Of a stretch of 64,000 nucleotides of DNA, positions 56,345 to 64,000 are shown piece by piece; within the stretch, counting starts at the first letter, position 1, and every line of letters starts with the position of its first letter. The stretch lies in assembly GCF_034259325.1 (NCBI RefSeq), contig NZ_JAXIVS010000016.1:62001-126000 (forward strand), written 5' to 3'. This DNA is from Hyalangium ruber. Its GTDB lineage: Bacteria > Myxococcota > Myxococcia > Myxococcales > Myxococcaceae. The position numbers and the translations under genes are program-made. Under the pieces are notes generated by a model. It saw nothing but the letters and a program-made list of their open reading frames with translations, had not been told where the DNA came from and did not search any database.

Positions 56345-57547
56345 TCAGTAGGCCACGCCGAAGCTGGCTGCCTGCGTCCGCACGCTCTTCATCACGTTGT
56401 CATCGAAGCTGTCGGACTTCTCCGCCACGTTCTTCACCCGCCACGAGTCACGCTCCGCGGCCAGCTTCGAGGCCTGCGCCTCCAGCACCCGGCGCTCCTC
56501 GGCGAGCTGCGTCACCTTGGCCACCTGGGCCTCCTTGCTCAGCCCTTTCAGCTCCGCCGGCAGTTCAGCCTCCTGCACCTTTGCCAGGCCCTCCGGCTGC
56601 GCCGCCAGGTCCATCGCTCCGCCCACCGCCATGGGCGCGCTGCTGGCCGGCATGGCGCTCCCCGGCACCTTGCCCTTGGCCTTCTTCATGTAGCTGATGC
56701 GCTCGGCCGCGACCTCGGGGGCCATCGCGCCCATCTGCTCCGCCCGCCCGCGGTTCTCCGCCTGCACAGCCGCCGAGCCCGTGTAGAGCGTCTTGCTGGC
56801 GATCTCCGCGTTCACCCGCGCCAGCTCCGCGTCGTAGGGCGTCGCCACGGCCAGCATCCCGCCCGCCTGGTCGATGGTGTCGAAGGTTCCGTCCGTCAGC
56901 TTCGCCACGAACTGCCACGCCGTGGCCGTCTCCTCATCCTCGCCACAGCGCACCGTGTTCACCACGATGTGCTTCTCCTTGGCCTGCTTCGACCAGTGCT
57001 TGAAGTCCCACTCCTGCTCGCGGATGGCGGGCGGCGCATCGCCCACCAGGAAGATGACCTTCATCGTCTCCCGGCTGGAGCTCCACGACATCTTCGACAC
57101 GGCCTCGCCCAGCCCACGCCCCACGTGCTCCGGCGTGTCCCCGCCCCCGTCCGCGCTGAACTGGCGCAGGTTCGTGAACACCGTGTCCAGGTCCTCGCTC
57201 AGGTCGAAGCGCTTCGTCACGTAGTCGTCGCCCTCGTCCCGGTAGGCCACCAGTCCCACCTTCAGGCGCGGCGTCGGCTTGCCCGTGGCGATCCGAGAGG
57301 CGATGGAGAAGATCTTCTGCTTGGCCCCTTCGATGAGGCCGCTCATCGAGCCGGTGGTGTCCAGCACGAACACCACTTCGATCTCGGGCCGGGCGGCTTG
57401 CGGCGGCGAAGCCTTTTCCTGGGTCTGGGCCTGAGCCTGCTTTGGTGCGGGGGCGGTGGGCGTACGGCTGACGGCCAGGGGAACAGCGATCGCAGCAGCG
57501 GCGAGCGCGGCAGCCAGAACGGACCGAACGAGGAATTTCGGGGACAT
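56345..57547 (-). CDS. VWA-domain protein, membrane-anchored or exported
   Basis: A 400-residue protein. An N-terminal hydrophobic segment (SVLAAALAAAAIAVPLAV) is followed by a Pro/Ala/Gln linker, then a von Willebrand factor A domain from about residue 55: MIDAS start VVFVLDTTGSMSGLIEGAK, then VGLVAYRDEGDDYV and MKVIFLVGDAPPA. The C-terminal 130 residues are helical with a coiled region (EERRVLEAQASKLAAERDSW). VWA domains bind protein partners through a metal; a role as a partner of the upstream caspase-WD40 gene (83 bp away, same strand) is possible. No enzymatic motif. Confidence 0.9.
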   Translation of the reverse strand: MSPKFLVRSVLAAALAAAAIAVPLAVSRTPTAPAPKQAQAQTQEKASPPQAARPEIEVVFVLDTTGSMSGLIEGAKQKIFSIASRIATGKPTPRLKVGLVAYRDEGDDYVTKRFDLSEDLDTVFTNLRQFSADGGGDTPEHVGRGLGEAVSKMSWSSSRETMKVIFLVGDAPPAIREQEWDFKHWSKQAKEKHIVVNTVRCGEDEETATAWQFVAKLTDGTFDTIDQAGGMLAVATPYDAELARVNAEIASKTLYTGSAAVQAENRGRAEQMGAMAPEVAAERISYMKKAKGKVPGSAMPASSAPMAVGGAMDLAAQPEGLAKVQEAELPAELKGLSKEAQVAKVTQLAEERRVLEAQASKLAAERDSWRVKNVAEKSDSFDDNVMKSVRTQAASFGVAY

Positions 57548-57630
57548 GGAAGGCTCCAGGAACGGAAAGCAGCGGTAAATGGCGCGCGTGTCCTCCTGTA
57601 ACGGGCGAGCCCACCAGAAGGTCTAAGCGC

Positions 57631-60600
57631 TCAGGGCAGTGCAGCGCAGGTCTTCTGCTGCGACTCCATCCCGCTGAGGAACTGATTCCATTCCTGGGGG
57701 GTCATGTTGCGACGAAGGCGGGCACAGGCCTGATGAGCGAGGTCCTCCGGACGCCAGGCCATGACGGAGTAGACCAGCCTGCCGGAGTCGTCCTCGTACC
57801 CTGTCACCACGAACCGGCCATCCGGGCTGAGGAGGACACCCTCGAGCGGTGTCTCTTCTTGTCCGCGTGCCACTTCCCGACCCGAGTTCGCCTCCCAGAG
57901 GCGCCACCCCTTCTCCCGAGTCGCCGCGATCAGGTGATGCCCCTCCTCGCTGTACTGGAGCGAGGTAATCCCACTCTCCGCCATCAGGTGGACCTTCTCC
58001 TGGCCTGTCTCCACGCCCCAGACCCTGGCTTCCGGCACCCCCGTGGCGATGGCCAGGTCCCCTCCATCCGCGCTGAACGCCAGGGTCCTGATGAGGTCCT
58101 GATGGTGCCGCAGCAGGCGTTCACGTCCCAATTCTATGTTCCAGACGCGGACCACGGCATCCTGGGTGGCGGTGGCCAGGTAGCGCCCATCCCCGCTGAA
58201 GACCAGGAGCTCTGGGACCGACTCCACCCCGACCAGGCGTGCTCTTCCGCATCCGAAAGTGCCTGCCTCGGGTGTCTCCACGCAGGCCAGGAGCTTGTGA
58301 TCCAGGATGGAGAGCTCCTTGCCCGACGGCAGGTCCCAGAGGCGCACCTTCAGGTCACTTCCTCCCGTGGCCAGACGCTTGCCATCCGGACTGATGGCCA
58401 CGGACCACACCGTGCCGGCATGCACCACCCGCACCTGCTCACGCCCCGTGGCCGCCTCCCACACACGCACCGTGCCGTCTCGGCTCGCGCCCGCCAGCAG
58501 CGTCTCATCCGGGCTGAAAGCGAGGACACGGGTGGGGCCGTCCTGCTTCAAGTTCGCGAGCTGCTTCTCGGATGCCACATCCCACACATGCACTGACGCG
58601 TCCTGCGCGAGCGCCAGCAACTTGCCGTGCCGACCGAGGGCCTTGGCACTGGCTCCCGACATGGGCGGCAGCTGGGCCCGCTCACGCAGGGTGGTCGTCT
58701 CCCAGGCCCGGACCTGTTCATCCTCGGTCATGGTGACCAGCGTGTGACTGTCTCGGCTGAAGGCCATGTCCGAATGCCGGCCCCACGCCTGCCCACGTGC
58801 CACGGCATCACCCGCCGCACCCCAGATGCACACCGCCCCGTCACCGCTCGCCGTGGCAAGCTGGTTTCCATCCGGGCTCCATGCCACCGCGTTCACGGAC
58901 TCACGGTGGTTCAGCCGCATCACCTCCTGCCCTGTCTGGAGACTCCGCACGCTGGTGGCATGCCCCCCCTGCCACGTCGTGGCGAGTTGCTGCCCATCCG
59001 GAGAGAGCGCCATGGACTCGAGTCGCTCTTCGTGGGTCATCCGCATCCGCTCATCCCCATTGACAGGCTTCCAGCGCCGAACCGTCTTGTCCTCGCTCGC
59101 CGTCAGCAGGGTCCCATCCGAAGCGAAGGCCAGGGCCTTCACGTTGGCCTCATGGCTGAACTGAGAGAGCTGCCGCCCTCCCTCCACATCCCAAACCTGC
59201 ACAAGCCGGGCTCCTTTGCTCGCAAAAGCCAGGAAGCTTCCATCCTCGCTGATGGCCAGCACGTCGGGCGGAGCCAGGAACTCCTTGAGCTTCACCGCGA
59301 AGACTTGCTTCAGGGTGGCGACATCCCAGACCCGCGCGTGGCCAGTGAGCGGATCCAGATTCACCAGGAATCGCCCGTCCACACTGAACCTCACCAGGGG
59401 TCCTACGCCCGGCACCGTCAAGAGGATGGCCGCGTCGGAGCGCTGCAGGAGACTGAGCTCGCCCTTGTAGTCCACGAAAGCCAGGTACCTTCCCGTCGGC
59501 TCGAAGGAAATCGTGCGCACGGTGGGCTCCCGAAACTTGTACAGGGGGTTCTTCCCGCGATTGAACTCCCACAGAAAGGCTTCTTCCTGGCCCTGCTGTG
59601 TGCTCAGCAAGAGGCCATCCTGGCCCCAGGCGACCTCCGTCACCGGTTGGCCATGCGGCAGCGAAGTCACCATGGCGCCTGTCTCCGCGTCCCAGATCCG
59701 AGCCAGCTTGTCGACGCTCCCCGTGACCAGTTGCCGCCCATCCGGTCGCCACGCCACGGAAAGGACGGGGGAGGGGTGCTCCATGCAAACTCCCGAGCGC
59801 GGCAGTCGCTCCAGCGCCTGGCGCAGCTCCTGATGCGCCTCCACGGAGGCATGGTTCCGCAAGGCTTCCACGGCCAGCAGGGTGCGGAGTTCCAACTGCT
59901 CGGGGTGCTGCTTCCGGAGCTGCGCTGCCGCGGCCGTCAGCTTCTTGCCGAGTGCCTCGGAGATCTCCGCTGCTTCCGGGCGCCTGGGGGTTCCCTTTTT
60001 AGGCCCTCCTTCGGAGAGCGGAACGTTCCGATAGGACAGCGTAGAGGTGTCGCGAAGATCTCCTTTCTTCAGCTGTACGAAAGCAACTCGATAGTGGGCG
60101 TCCTCGCGACACATGATCTCGTAGCTTCCCTCAGGGACCGCCAGCACTGCGGGCTTACCATCCCCTGCAGTGACCTCCGCGACCAACTTGCGTTTCTGCT
60201 TGTCGATCACGAAGCAGGGCTGTTTATTCGGAGGGAACTTCAAGCGCCCACCGCGGTGATTGAGCTGGGTGAGATAGAGATTGCCCTGGCCTTTCAGGTC
60301 ATCGATGCGCCAGCGAGGCTTCTGGAGGCCCGCAGGCATGTCAGTGGTATCCGCCTGGGTGCGGCCATACGCGTAATCGTATGCCTCCTCGATGCTCACC
60401 CCATTGTCTTCATTCTTGTCCGCGACCCCGCGCAGGCCACTCACGAAGTGGTGTGTAAACAAGGAACCTGAAAGCGCGCTTGCTTCCAGAGACAACTCCG
60501 CCGCCCCGGAGGAGGTGAAGATGACGGTTCCGCTCACGGAGAGGTCATCTTCGACTTTGACGTCGAAGGGAACAGTGGTGGATGTGGCCCCCTTGAAGTT

Positions 60601-61053
60601 GAGGATCGCGCCGCTGTTGCAAGCATCCAGGATACCCACCTTCACGGTGGCGGGCATTGCACGCAGAAGGCCGTGCAACTCCTCCAGGGAAAACGGCGGC
60701 TCGCCCTCGAGATGCAAGTGCTTCGCGTCGGCATGTCCTGAGTAGTAGAAGAGGAAGTAAGACTTCTCCTTGGCCGCGCCGGCCAATTTCTTCTTCATCG
60801 CCTCGAGCTCACTCCGAAGCTTCTGCACGCTGGGCTCTTTCAGGGTGACGATGTTCTGGGAGGGAATGCCCCCAAGTTCCTTGAGCACGCCCTCGAACTG
60901 ACTCACGTCGTTATCGGCATACTGGAGCTTGCTGTCCTGCGCCCAGCCCTTGTTGGCCCCCACCAGCAAGGCCATACGCTTCTCCGCGAGTGCGGGCAGC
61001 GGGGTGAGGAGGAAGGCAAGCAGAAGAACGAGAGGGTAACGACCGCGTGTCAT
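57631..61053 (-). CDS. exported caspase-like (peptidase C14) protein with WD40 propellers
   Basis: A 1140-residue protein. The ATG at 61053 (MTRGRYPLVLLLAFLLTPLP) has AGAGGA upstream and begins a signal peptide cleaved after ALA; an ATG 25 codons earlier is less likely. Residues 25-290 are a caspase-fold domain: MALLVGANKGW, the catalytic His107 in YYSGHAD and Cys145 in GILDACNSG. After a linker, about 16 WD40-like repeats run from residue 430 to near the end (VLSVAWRPDGRQLVTGSVDK, ARIWDAETGA, VRVWNIELGR), enough for two propellers. Export means that proteolysis would occur in the periplasm or outside. The WD40 part may sense or hold a substrate. Dyad intact; target unknown. Confidence 0.93.
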   Translation of the reverse strand: MTRGRYPLVLLLAFLLTPLPALAEKRMALLVGANKGWAQDSKLQYADNDVSQFEGVLKELGGIPSQNIVTLKEPSVQKLRSELEAMKKKLAGAAKEKSYFLFYYSGHADAKHLHLEGEPPFSLEELHGLLRAMPATVKVGILDACNSGAILNFKGATSTTVPFDVKVEDDLSVSGTVIFTSSGAAELSLEASALSGSLFTHHFVSGLRGVADKNEDNGVSIEEAYDYAYGRTQADTTDMPAGLQKPRWRIDDLKGQGNLYLTQLNHRGGRLKFPPNKQPCFVIDKQKRKLVAEVTAGDGKPAVLAVPEGSYEIMCREDAHYRVAFVQLKKGDLRDTSTLSYRNVPLSEGGPKKGTPRRPEAAEISEALGKKLTAAAAQLRKQHPEQLELRTLLAVEALRNHASVEAHQELRQALERLPRSGVCMEHPSPVLSVAWRPDGRQLVTGSVDKLARIWDAETGAMVTSLPHGQPVTEVAWGQDGLLLSTQQGQEEAFLWEFNRGKNPLYKFREPTVRTISFEPTGRYLAFVDYKGELSLLQRSDAAILLTVPGVGPLVRFSVDGRFLVNLDPLTGHARVWDVATLKQVFAVKLKEFLAPPDVLAISEDGSFLAFASKGARLVQVWDVEGGRQLSQFSHEANVKALAFASDGTLLTASEDKTVRRWKPVNGDERMRMTHEERLESMALSPDGQQLATTWQGGHATSVRSLQTGQEVMRLNHRESVNAVAWSPDGNQLATASGDGAVCIWGAAGDAVARGQAWGRHSDMAFSRDSHTLVTMTEDEQVRAWETTTLRERAQLPPMSGASAKALGRHGKLLALAQDASVHVWDVASEKQLANLKQDGPTRVLAFSPDETLLAGASRDGTVRVWEAATGREQVRVVHAGTVWSVAISPDGKRLATGGSDLKVRLWDLPSGKELSILDHKLLACVETPEAGTFGCGRARLVGVESVPELLVFSGDGRYLATATQDAVVRVWNIELGRERLLRHHQDLIRTLAFSADGGDLAIATGVPEARVWGVETGQEKVHLMAESGITSLQYSEEGHHLIAATREKGWRLWEANSGREVARGQEETPLEGVLLSPDGRFVVTGYEDDSGRLVYSVMAWRPEDLAHQACARLRRNMTPQEWNQFLSGMESQQKTCAALP

Positions 61054-61158
61054 GCAGAGTCCTCTGGCGGTAGCTCGCACGCTGAGGCTCCTCAGACCGC
61101 GCCAATACCACTTTCTAGGGATGGACATACCTTGGCACTACCTATAACATTGGATGGC

Positions 61159-61998
61159 ATGCGCAACCCAGTACGTCGTGTCTCCGCCGCTCTCTTGGGC
61201 TGCCTCTTCCTTTTCCCGACGCTGGGGCAGGCGAGCAGTGCAGAGGAGTTCGAGCGAGTCCTTCAGGACGTCCAGGAACTGACAGAAGGTGCGAAGTACG
61301 ACCAGGCCTTGGAGCGGCTGAAACAAGCCAGCACGCTCGCGGCGGATGAGGCGCAGGACGCCGCCACGGTCCTTTATGAAGGCCTGCTCCTGGCAAGCTT
61401 GGGAGCACAGCAGTTCGAGCACGCCGAGACTGCCTTCGACGTCGTGCTGCGGCGGGACCCCAAGGCCAAGCTGCCGCTCAAGGCCTCTTTCGAAGTGGAG
61501 CGAGCCTTCGAAAAGACCCGGGCACAGGTCATGAAGGAGAAGACCTATCTCACGCCCCCTGTGTGGAATATGGGTTCCCAGGATTCCACGGCCCCGGCTT
61601 CAACAGACGCCGCGACGGTTCCATCCATTGAGCCACAGGACCTCGATCGCACCCTGCGTGAAATTCGTGAAAGCCTTACATGGAAGGAGTACGAGTTGGC
61701 GCGGGAGCGACTCCAGAAGGCCCATCAGCTCGTGCGCCAGGAGGAGCAGCACACCGCCGTCATGCTCTACGAGGGGCTCATCCTCGCGAGTCTCGGAAGA
61801 CACCATCAAGCCCAAGCCCTGGGTGCCCTTCGTACCGCGCTGCAGCAGGAGCCCGGCGCGAAGTTACCCGTGAAGGTACCCTTTCAGGTCGAGCAAGCTT
61901 TTGAGGAGCTGAGGACACACCTTTTCGCCCCGGAGAGCGCTCCCGATCTCCTGGACAACCCGTTCATCAAGGAGCACGTCGCCTCCGACGAAAAATGA
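61159..61998 (+). CDS. exported protein with an internal duplication (TPR-like)
   Basis: A 279-residue protein with a signal peptide (VRRVSAALLGCLFLFPTLGQ). The ATG at 61159 is chosen; a TTG nine codons upstream is also in frame. It consists of two homologous halves of about 95 residues: EEFERVLQDVQELTEGAKYD ... LYEGLLLASLG ... PKAKLPLKASFEVERAFEK, and DLDRTLREIRESLTWKEYEL ... LYEGLILASLG ... PGAKLPVKVPFQVEQAFEE. Each half looks like a pair of TPR-like helices plus a conserved AKLPxK loop. It diverges from the caspase-WD40 gene with only 105 bp between the starts, which suggests a shared control region and a functional link. Confidence 0.85.
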   Translation: MRNPVRRVSAALLGCLFLFPTLGQASSAEEFERVLQDVQELTEGAKYDQALERLKQASTLAADEAQDAATVLYEGLLLASLGAQQFEHAETAFDVVLRRDPKAKLPLKASFEVERAFEKTRAQVMKEKTYLTPPVWNMGSQDSTAPASTDAATVPSIEPQDLDRTLREIRESLTWKEYELARERLQKAHQLVRQEEQHTAVMLYEGLILASLGRHHQAQALGALRTALQQEPGAKLPVKVPFQVEQAFEELRTHLFAPESAPDLLDNPFIKEHVASDEK

Positions 61999-62046
61999 GC
62001 CCCGGCCCCGCACGGCAATGATCCTACGGGTCTCTTCGTACATAGG

Positions 62047-63576
62047 ATGAATGCACGTCTTAACTCCATGTGCGGGGGCAGCAGAATGAGGTCCGGGATT
62101 TCTCTTGAGTCCACCGTTCGAGCATCGGTGGTTGCGTTCGCATTACTGCTCACGGGTTGTGCGACTTCGAGCAGCGCCTCGAAGCCCACCCGGCTGGAGT
62201 TGCAGTCCTGCCGAGTGCCCGAAGTCGAGGAGGCACTGCGCTGCGGGACCTTCCATGTCCCCGAGAATCGGCAGACGGGCCAGGGCCGGACGCTGCCGCT
62301 GCGCGTCATCGTCATTCCAGCCCGCGCTGAACGCCCAGGGGAGCCTGTCTTCTTCCTCTCGGGAGGCCCTGGCCAGGCCGCGACCGAGAGCGCTCAGTGG
62401 ATGGTCAAGTCCTGGGAGCGGGAGAACCATGACGTCGTCCTGGTCGATATGCGCGGCACCGGCGAAGGCCACCGCCTGGACTGCCGGCTTGGCGGCTCCG
62501 ATGACGATCCGCAGGCTTACCTCGATCCGATCTTCTTCGAGGGCACCCTCTTCCGCTCCTGCCGGGAGGAGCTCGAGAAGCAGGCCGACCTCACCCAGTA
62601 CACGACGCCGATCGCGATGCAGGACCTCGACGCGCTTCGCCAGGCGCTGGGTTACGACAAGATCCATCTCGAGGGCGGCTCCTATGGAACCCGCGCCGGG
62701 CTCACCTACCTACATATGTACGGGCAGCATGTGCGCAGCGCGCTGCTGACCGGCCTCGTTCCTGTCTCCAACCGCAGCCCGCTCTTCCACGCAGCCGCCG
62801 CCCAGCGGGCATTCGAGCAGTTGCTAAAGGAGTGCGCGGCGGAAGCGCCTTGCCATGCGGCCTATCCGAACCCTCGGGAAGACCTGGCGGCCATCCTCCA
62901 GAGCCTCCGTGAGAAGCCGGCGCGCGTCCGCGTTCCCCACCCCGTCACCCAGGCTCCAACCGAGCTGCTGCTGTCCGAGCCGGGGTTCACGGACGGGCTT
63001 CGCGTCATGCTCTATTCGGCCGAGGCGGGGCGGCGCGTTCCGCTGCTCCTGCAGCGTGCCCGAGCCGGTGAGTTCACCCCGTTCGCCGAAGCCGCTCTTC
63101 AGAGCAGCCGTGGCGTCAAGACGTCCCTGCGACTCGGATTGTTACTGTCCGTCACCTGCAGTGAAGACGTCACCCGCATCCGTCCCGAGGAGATCGATCG
63201 CGAGACCGCCGGGAGCTTCATCGGCTCCCACCGCGTTCGCGGGCAGATGGCGGCCTGCGCCGAGTGGCCCAAGGCCCAGGTGCCCGAGGACTATTTCCGC
63301 CCGTTCTCCTCCGAGGTCCCGGTGCTGCTGATCTCCGGCAATCTCGACCCCGTGACGCCGCCGCACTGGGCCGAGGAAGCCAGGCGCTCCCTCCCCAACA
63401 GCATCCATGTGGTGACGCCCGGCGCGCACACGGCGAGCAACGACTGCATCGAATCGCTCGGGCGTAAGCTGTTCCGGACGAGCACGATTCGAGGGCTGGA
63501 TACCCGTTGCGTGGAGGCGATCCGCAACCCGGCTTTCACCCTGCCCACGGATTCCGCGGCCAAGAGTGCCCCCTGA
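62047..63576 (+). CDS. alpha/beta hydrolase lipoprotein (tripeptidyl-aminopeptidase/S33 type)
   Basis: A 509-residue protein. A lipoprotein signal ends in ALLLTGC; the ATG at 62047 has AGGA upstream, while the ATG at 62086 would give a more usual signal length. The fold shows EPVFFLSGGPGQAATE (oxyanion), VVLVDMRGTGEGHRLDC, the nucleophile elbow LEGGSYGTRAGL (Ser in GGSYG), an acid in LLISGNLDPVTPP, and the base His in VVTPGAHTASNDC. The set, with a TAP-like C-terminal domain, matches exported proline-type or tripeptidyl aminopeptidases (family S33). It probably trims peptides at the cell surface. Confidence 0.92.
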   Translation: MNARLNSMCGGSRMRSGISLESTVRASVVAFALLLTGCATSSSASKPTRLELQSCRVPEVEEALRCGTFHVPENRQTGQGRTLPLRVIVIPARAERPGEPVFFLSGGPGQAATESAQWMVKSWERENHDVVLVDMRGTGEGHRLDCRLGGSDDDPQAYLDPIFFEGTLFRSCREELEKQADLTQYTTPIAMQDLDALRQALGYDKIHLEGGSYGTRAGLTYLHMYGQHVRSALLTGLVPVSNRSPLFHAAAAQRAFEQLLKECAAEAPCHAAYPNPREDLAAILQSLREKPARVRVPHPVTQAPTELLLSEPGFTDGLRVMLYSAEAGRRVPLLLQRARAGEFTPFAEAALQSSRGVKTSLRLGLLLSVTCSEDVTRIRPEEIDRETAGSFIGSHRVRGQMAACAEWPKAQVPEDYFRPFSSEVPVLLISGNLDPVTPPHWAEEARRSLPNSIHVVTPGAHTASNDCIESLGRKLFRTSTIRGLDTRCVEAIRNPAFTLPTDSAAKSAP

Positions 63577-63585
63577 CTCCACGGG

Positions 63586-63834
63586 TCAGCGCGGTGCGTC
63601 CGCACGCAGCGCGGCCAGCAGGCCCTGCACCATGCGACGCACCGCGTAGCCCTCGAAGTCCTCCACCGGGTCCACCGAGCTGGGGAACACGTCCAGCGTG
63701 CTCTCCAGGTAGTCCACCGCCGCCTTCAGGCCGCTCGGACGGGCAGAGCCCTCGCCTCCTTGGAGCTGTTCCTCGAGGAGGAACGCCCGGGAGACGAGGT
63801 TCTGCCAGCGATCGTCCCGCTTCTGCTCATCCAT
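63586..63834 (-). CDS. 82-residue hypothetical protein
   Basis: A small ORF (MDEQKRDDRWQNLVSRAFLL) with normal codon use. It is helical and acidic (GLKAAVDYLESTLDVFPSSV, GYAVRRMVQGLLAALRAD) and has no signal peptide. No family was recognised. It follows the partial pirin gene on the same strand with a 36-bp gap and may be co-transcribed with it. It converges on the S33 hydrolase gene 9 bp away. Confidence 0.65.
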   Translation of the reverse strand: MDEQKRDDRWQNLVSRAFLLEEQLQGGEGSARPSGLKAAVDYLESTLDVFPSSVDPVEDFEGYAVRRMVQGLLAALRADAPR

Positions 63835-63870
63835 TCCACACGCTCCGCTCCAGGACTTGCCTGGAACGAA

Positions 63871-64000
63871 TCATGCCAGATCGAACAGCAGCGCTTCGAT
63901 GGGCTCGTCCGCAGTGAGCACCAGCGCACCCTCGTCGGACACCGCCGCCCCGTCACCCGCCTTGAGCGCGATGCCGTTGAGCGTGCCCGAGCCGCGCGCC
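63871..64000 (-). CDS. pirin-family protein, C-terminal end (partial)
   Basis: The minus-strand frame entering from the right edge reads ARGSGTLNGIALKAGDGAAV and ends LTADEPIEALLFDLA before a stop at 63871. This is the C-terminal end of a pirin/YhhW-type cupin (pattern VxVNGxxLxxGDGAxxxDE ... EVLLFDL). The rest lies outside the window. Pirins include quercetinase-like and regulatory proteins; nothing about the metal site can be seen here. Confidence 0.7.
   Translation of the reverse strand, partial: ARGSGTLNGIALKAGDGAAVSDEGALVLTADEPIEALLFDLA

Noticed and set aside
56314-56366. Inverted repeat spanning the ends of the second hydrolase and the VWA gene
   Set aside because: The arms lie in coding sequence, have a bulge and a loop near 37 nt; a chance match is likely.

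Overview
The window reads as a chromosomal segment of a high-GC myxobacterium, most likely of the Myxococcus/Archangium/Cystobacter group. Reasons seen in the sequence: almost every codon ends in G or C; there are two eukaryote-like Ser/Thr kinases, an nSTAND1-FGE signalling protein, an ADYC-domain protein, RCC1 and WD40 propellers, two exported clan-CD (CHAT and caspase-like) proteins, several lipoproteins, and a recA with a LexA-type palindrome close to the motif described for Myxococcus. No rRNA, no convincing tRNA and no CRISPR array were found.

Layout. 0-8 kb: the 3' part of an nSTAND1/FGE membrane protein, an exported ADYC protein, a 44-residue ORF coupled to an exported CHAT protein, and a convergent Ser/Thr kinase. 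8-11.5 kb: an RCC1 lipoprotein with 14 repeats, then an insertion-sequence graveyard (IS5-like transposase tail with a nonsense codon, the head of a second transposase, and a 239-bp element with terminal inverted repeats that cuts the second one). 11.5-19 kb: tex, a GNAT acetyltransferase, a PhoD-type phosphatase, recA and a membrane protein, all on the minus strand. 19-23.5 kb: a four-gene ECF sigma/anti-sigma operon, a chemoreceptor and an atypical kinase. 23.5-29.3 kb: M13 peptidase, glmS, glmU and a small gene ahead of glmU. 29.5-34.2 kb: gamma-glutamyltransferase, TatD-like hydrolase and an M3 peptidase lipoprotein. 34.3-43.9 kb: small conserved-looking proteins, an amidohydrolase, a receiver protein, an ABC exporter pair, an NlpC/P60 enzyme, a DUF819 membrane protein overlapping a sphingosine-phosphate-lyase-like PLP enzyme, and a PilZ-ParA pair.

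44.0-51.6 kb is the most distinctive part: five tightly packed genes encoding a Cys-nucleophile alpha/beta hydrolase, an acetoacetate-decarboxylase-fold enzyme, a membrane patatin fused to a domain usually seen with cholesterol-oxidase-like GMC enzymes, a GMC oxidoreductase with a four-cysteine motif, and a membrane metallophosphoesterase. Together they look like a lipid or sterol/terpenoid oxidation module; the substrate is unknown.

51.7-64 kb: glnS and def (convergent over a perfect hairpin), a histone-H1-like basic protein, a tandem pair of alpha/beta hydrolases, a VWA protein downstream of an exported caspase-WD40 protein, a divergent duplicated-repeat protein, an S33-type hydrolase lipoprotein, a small ORF, and the end of a pirin gene.
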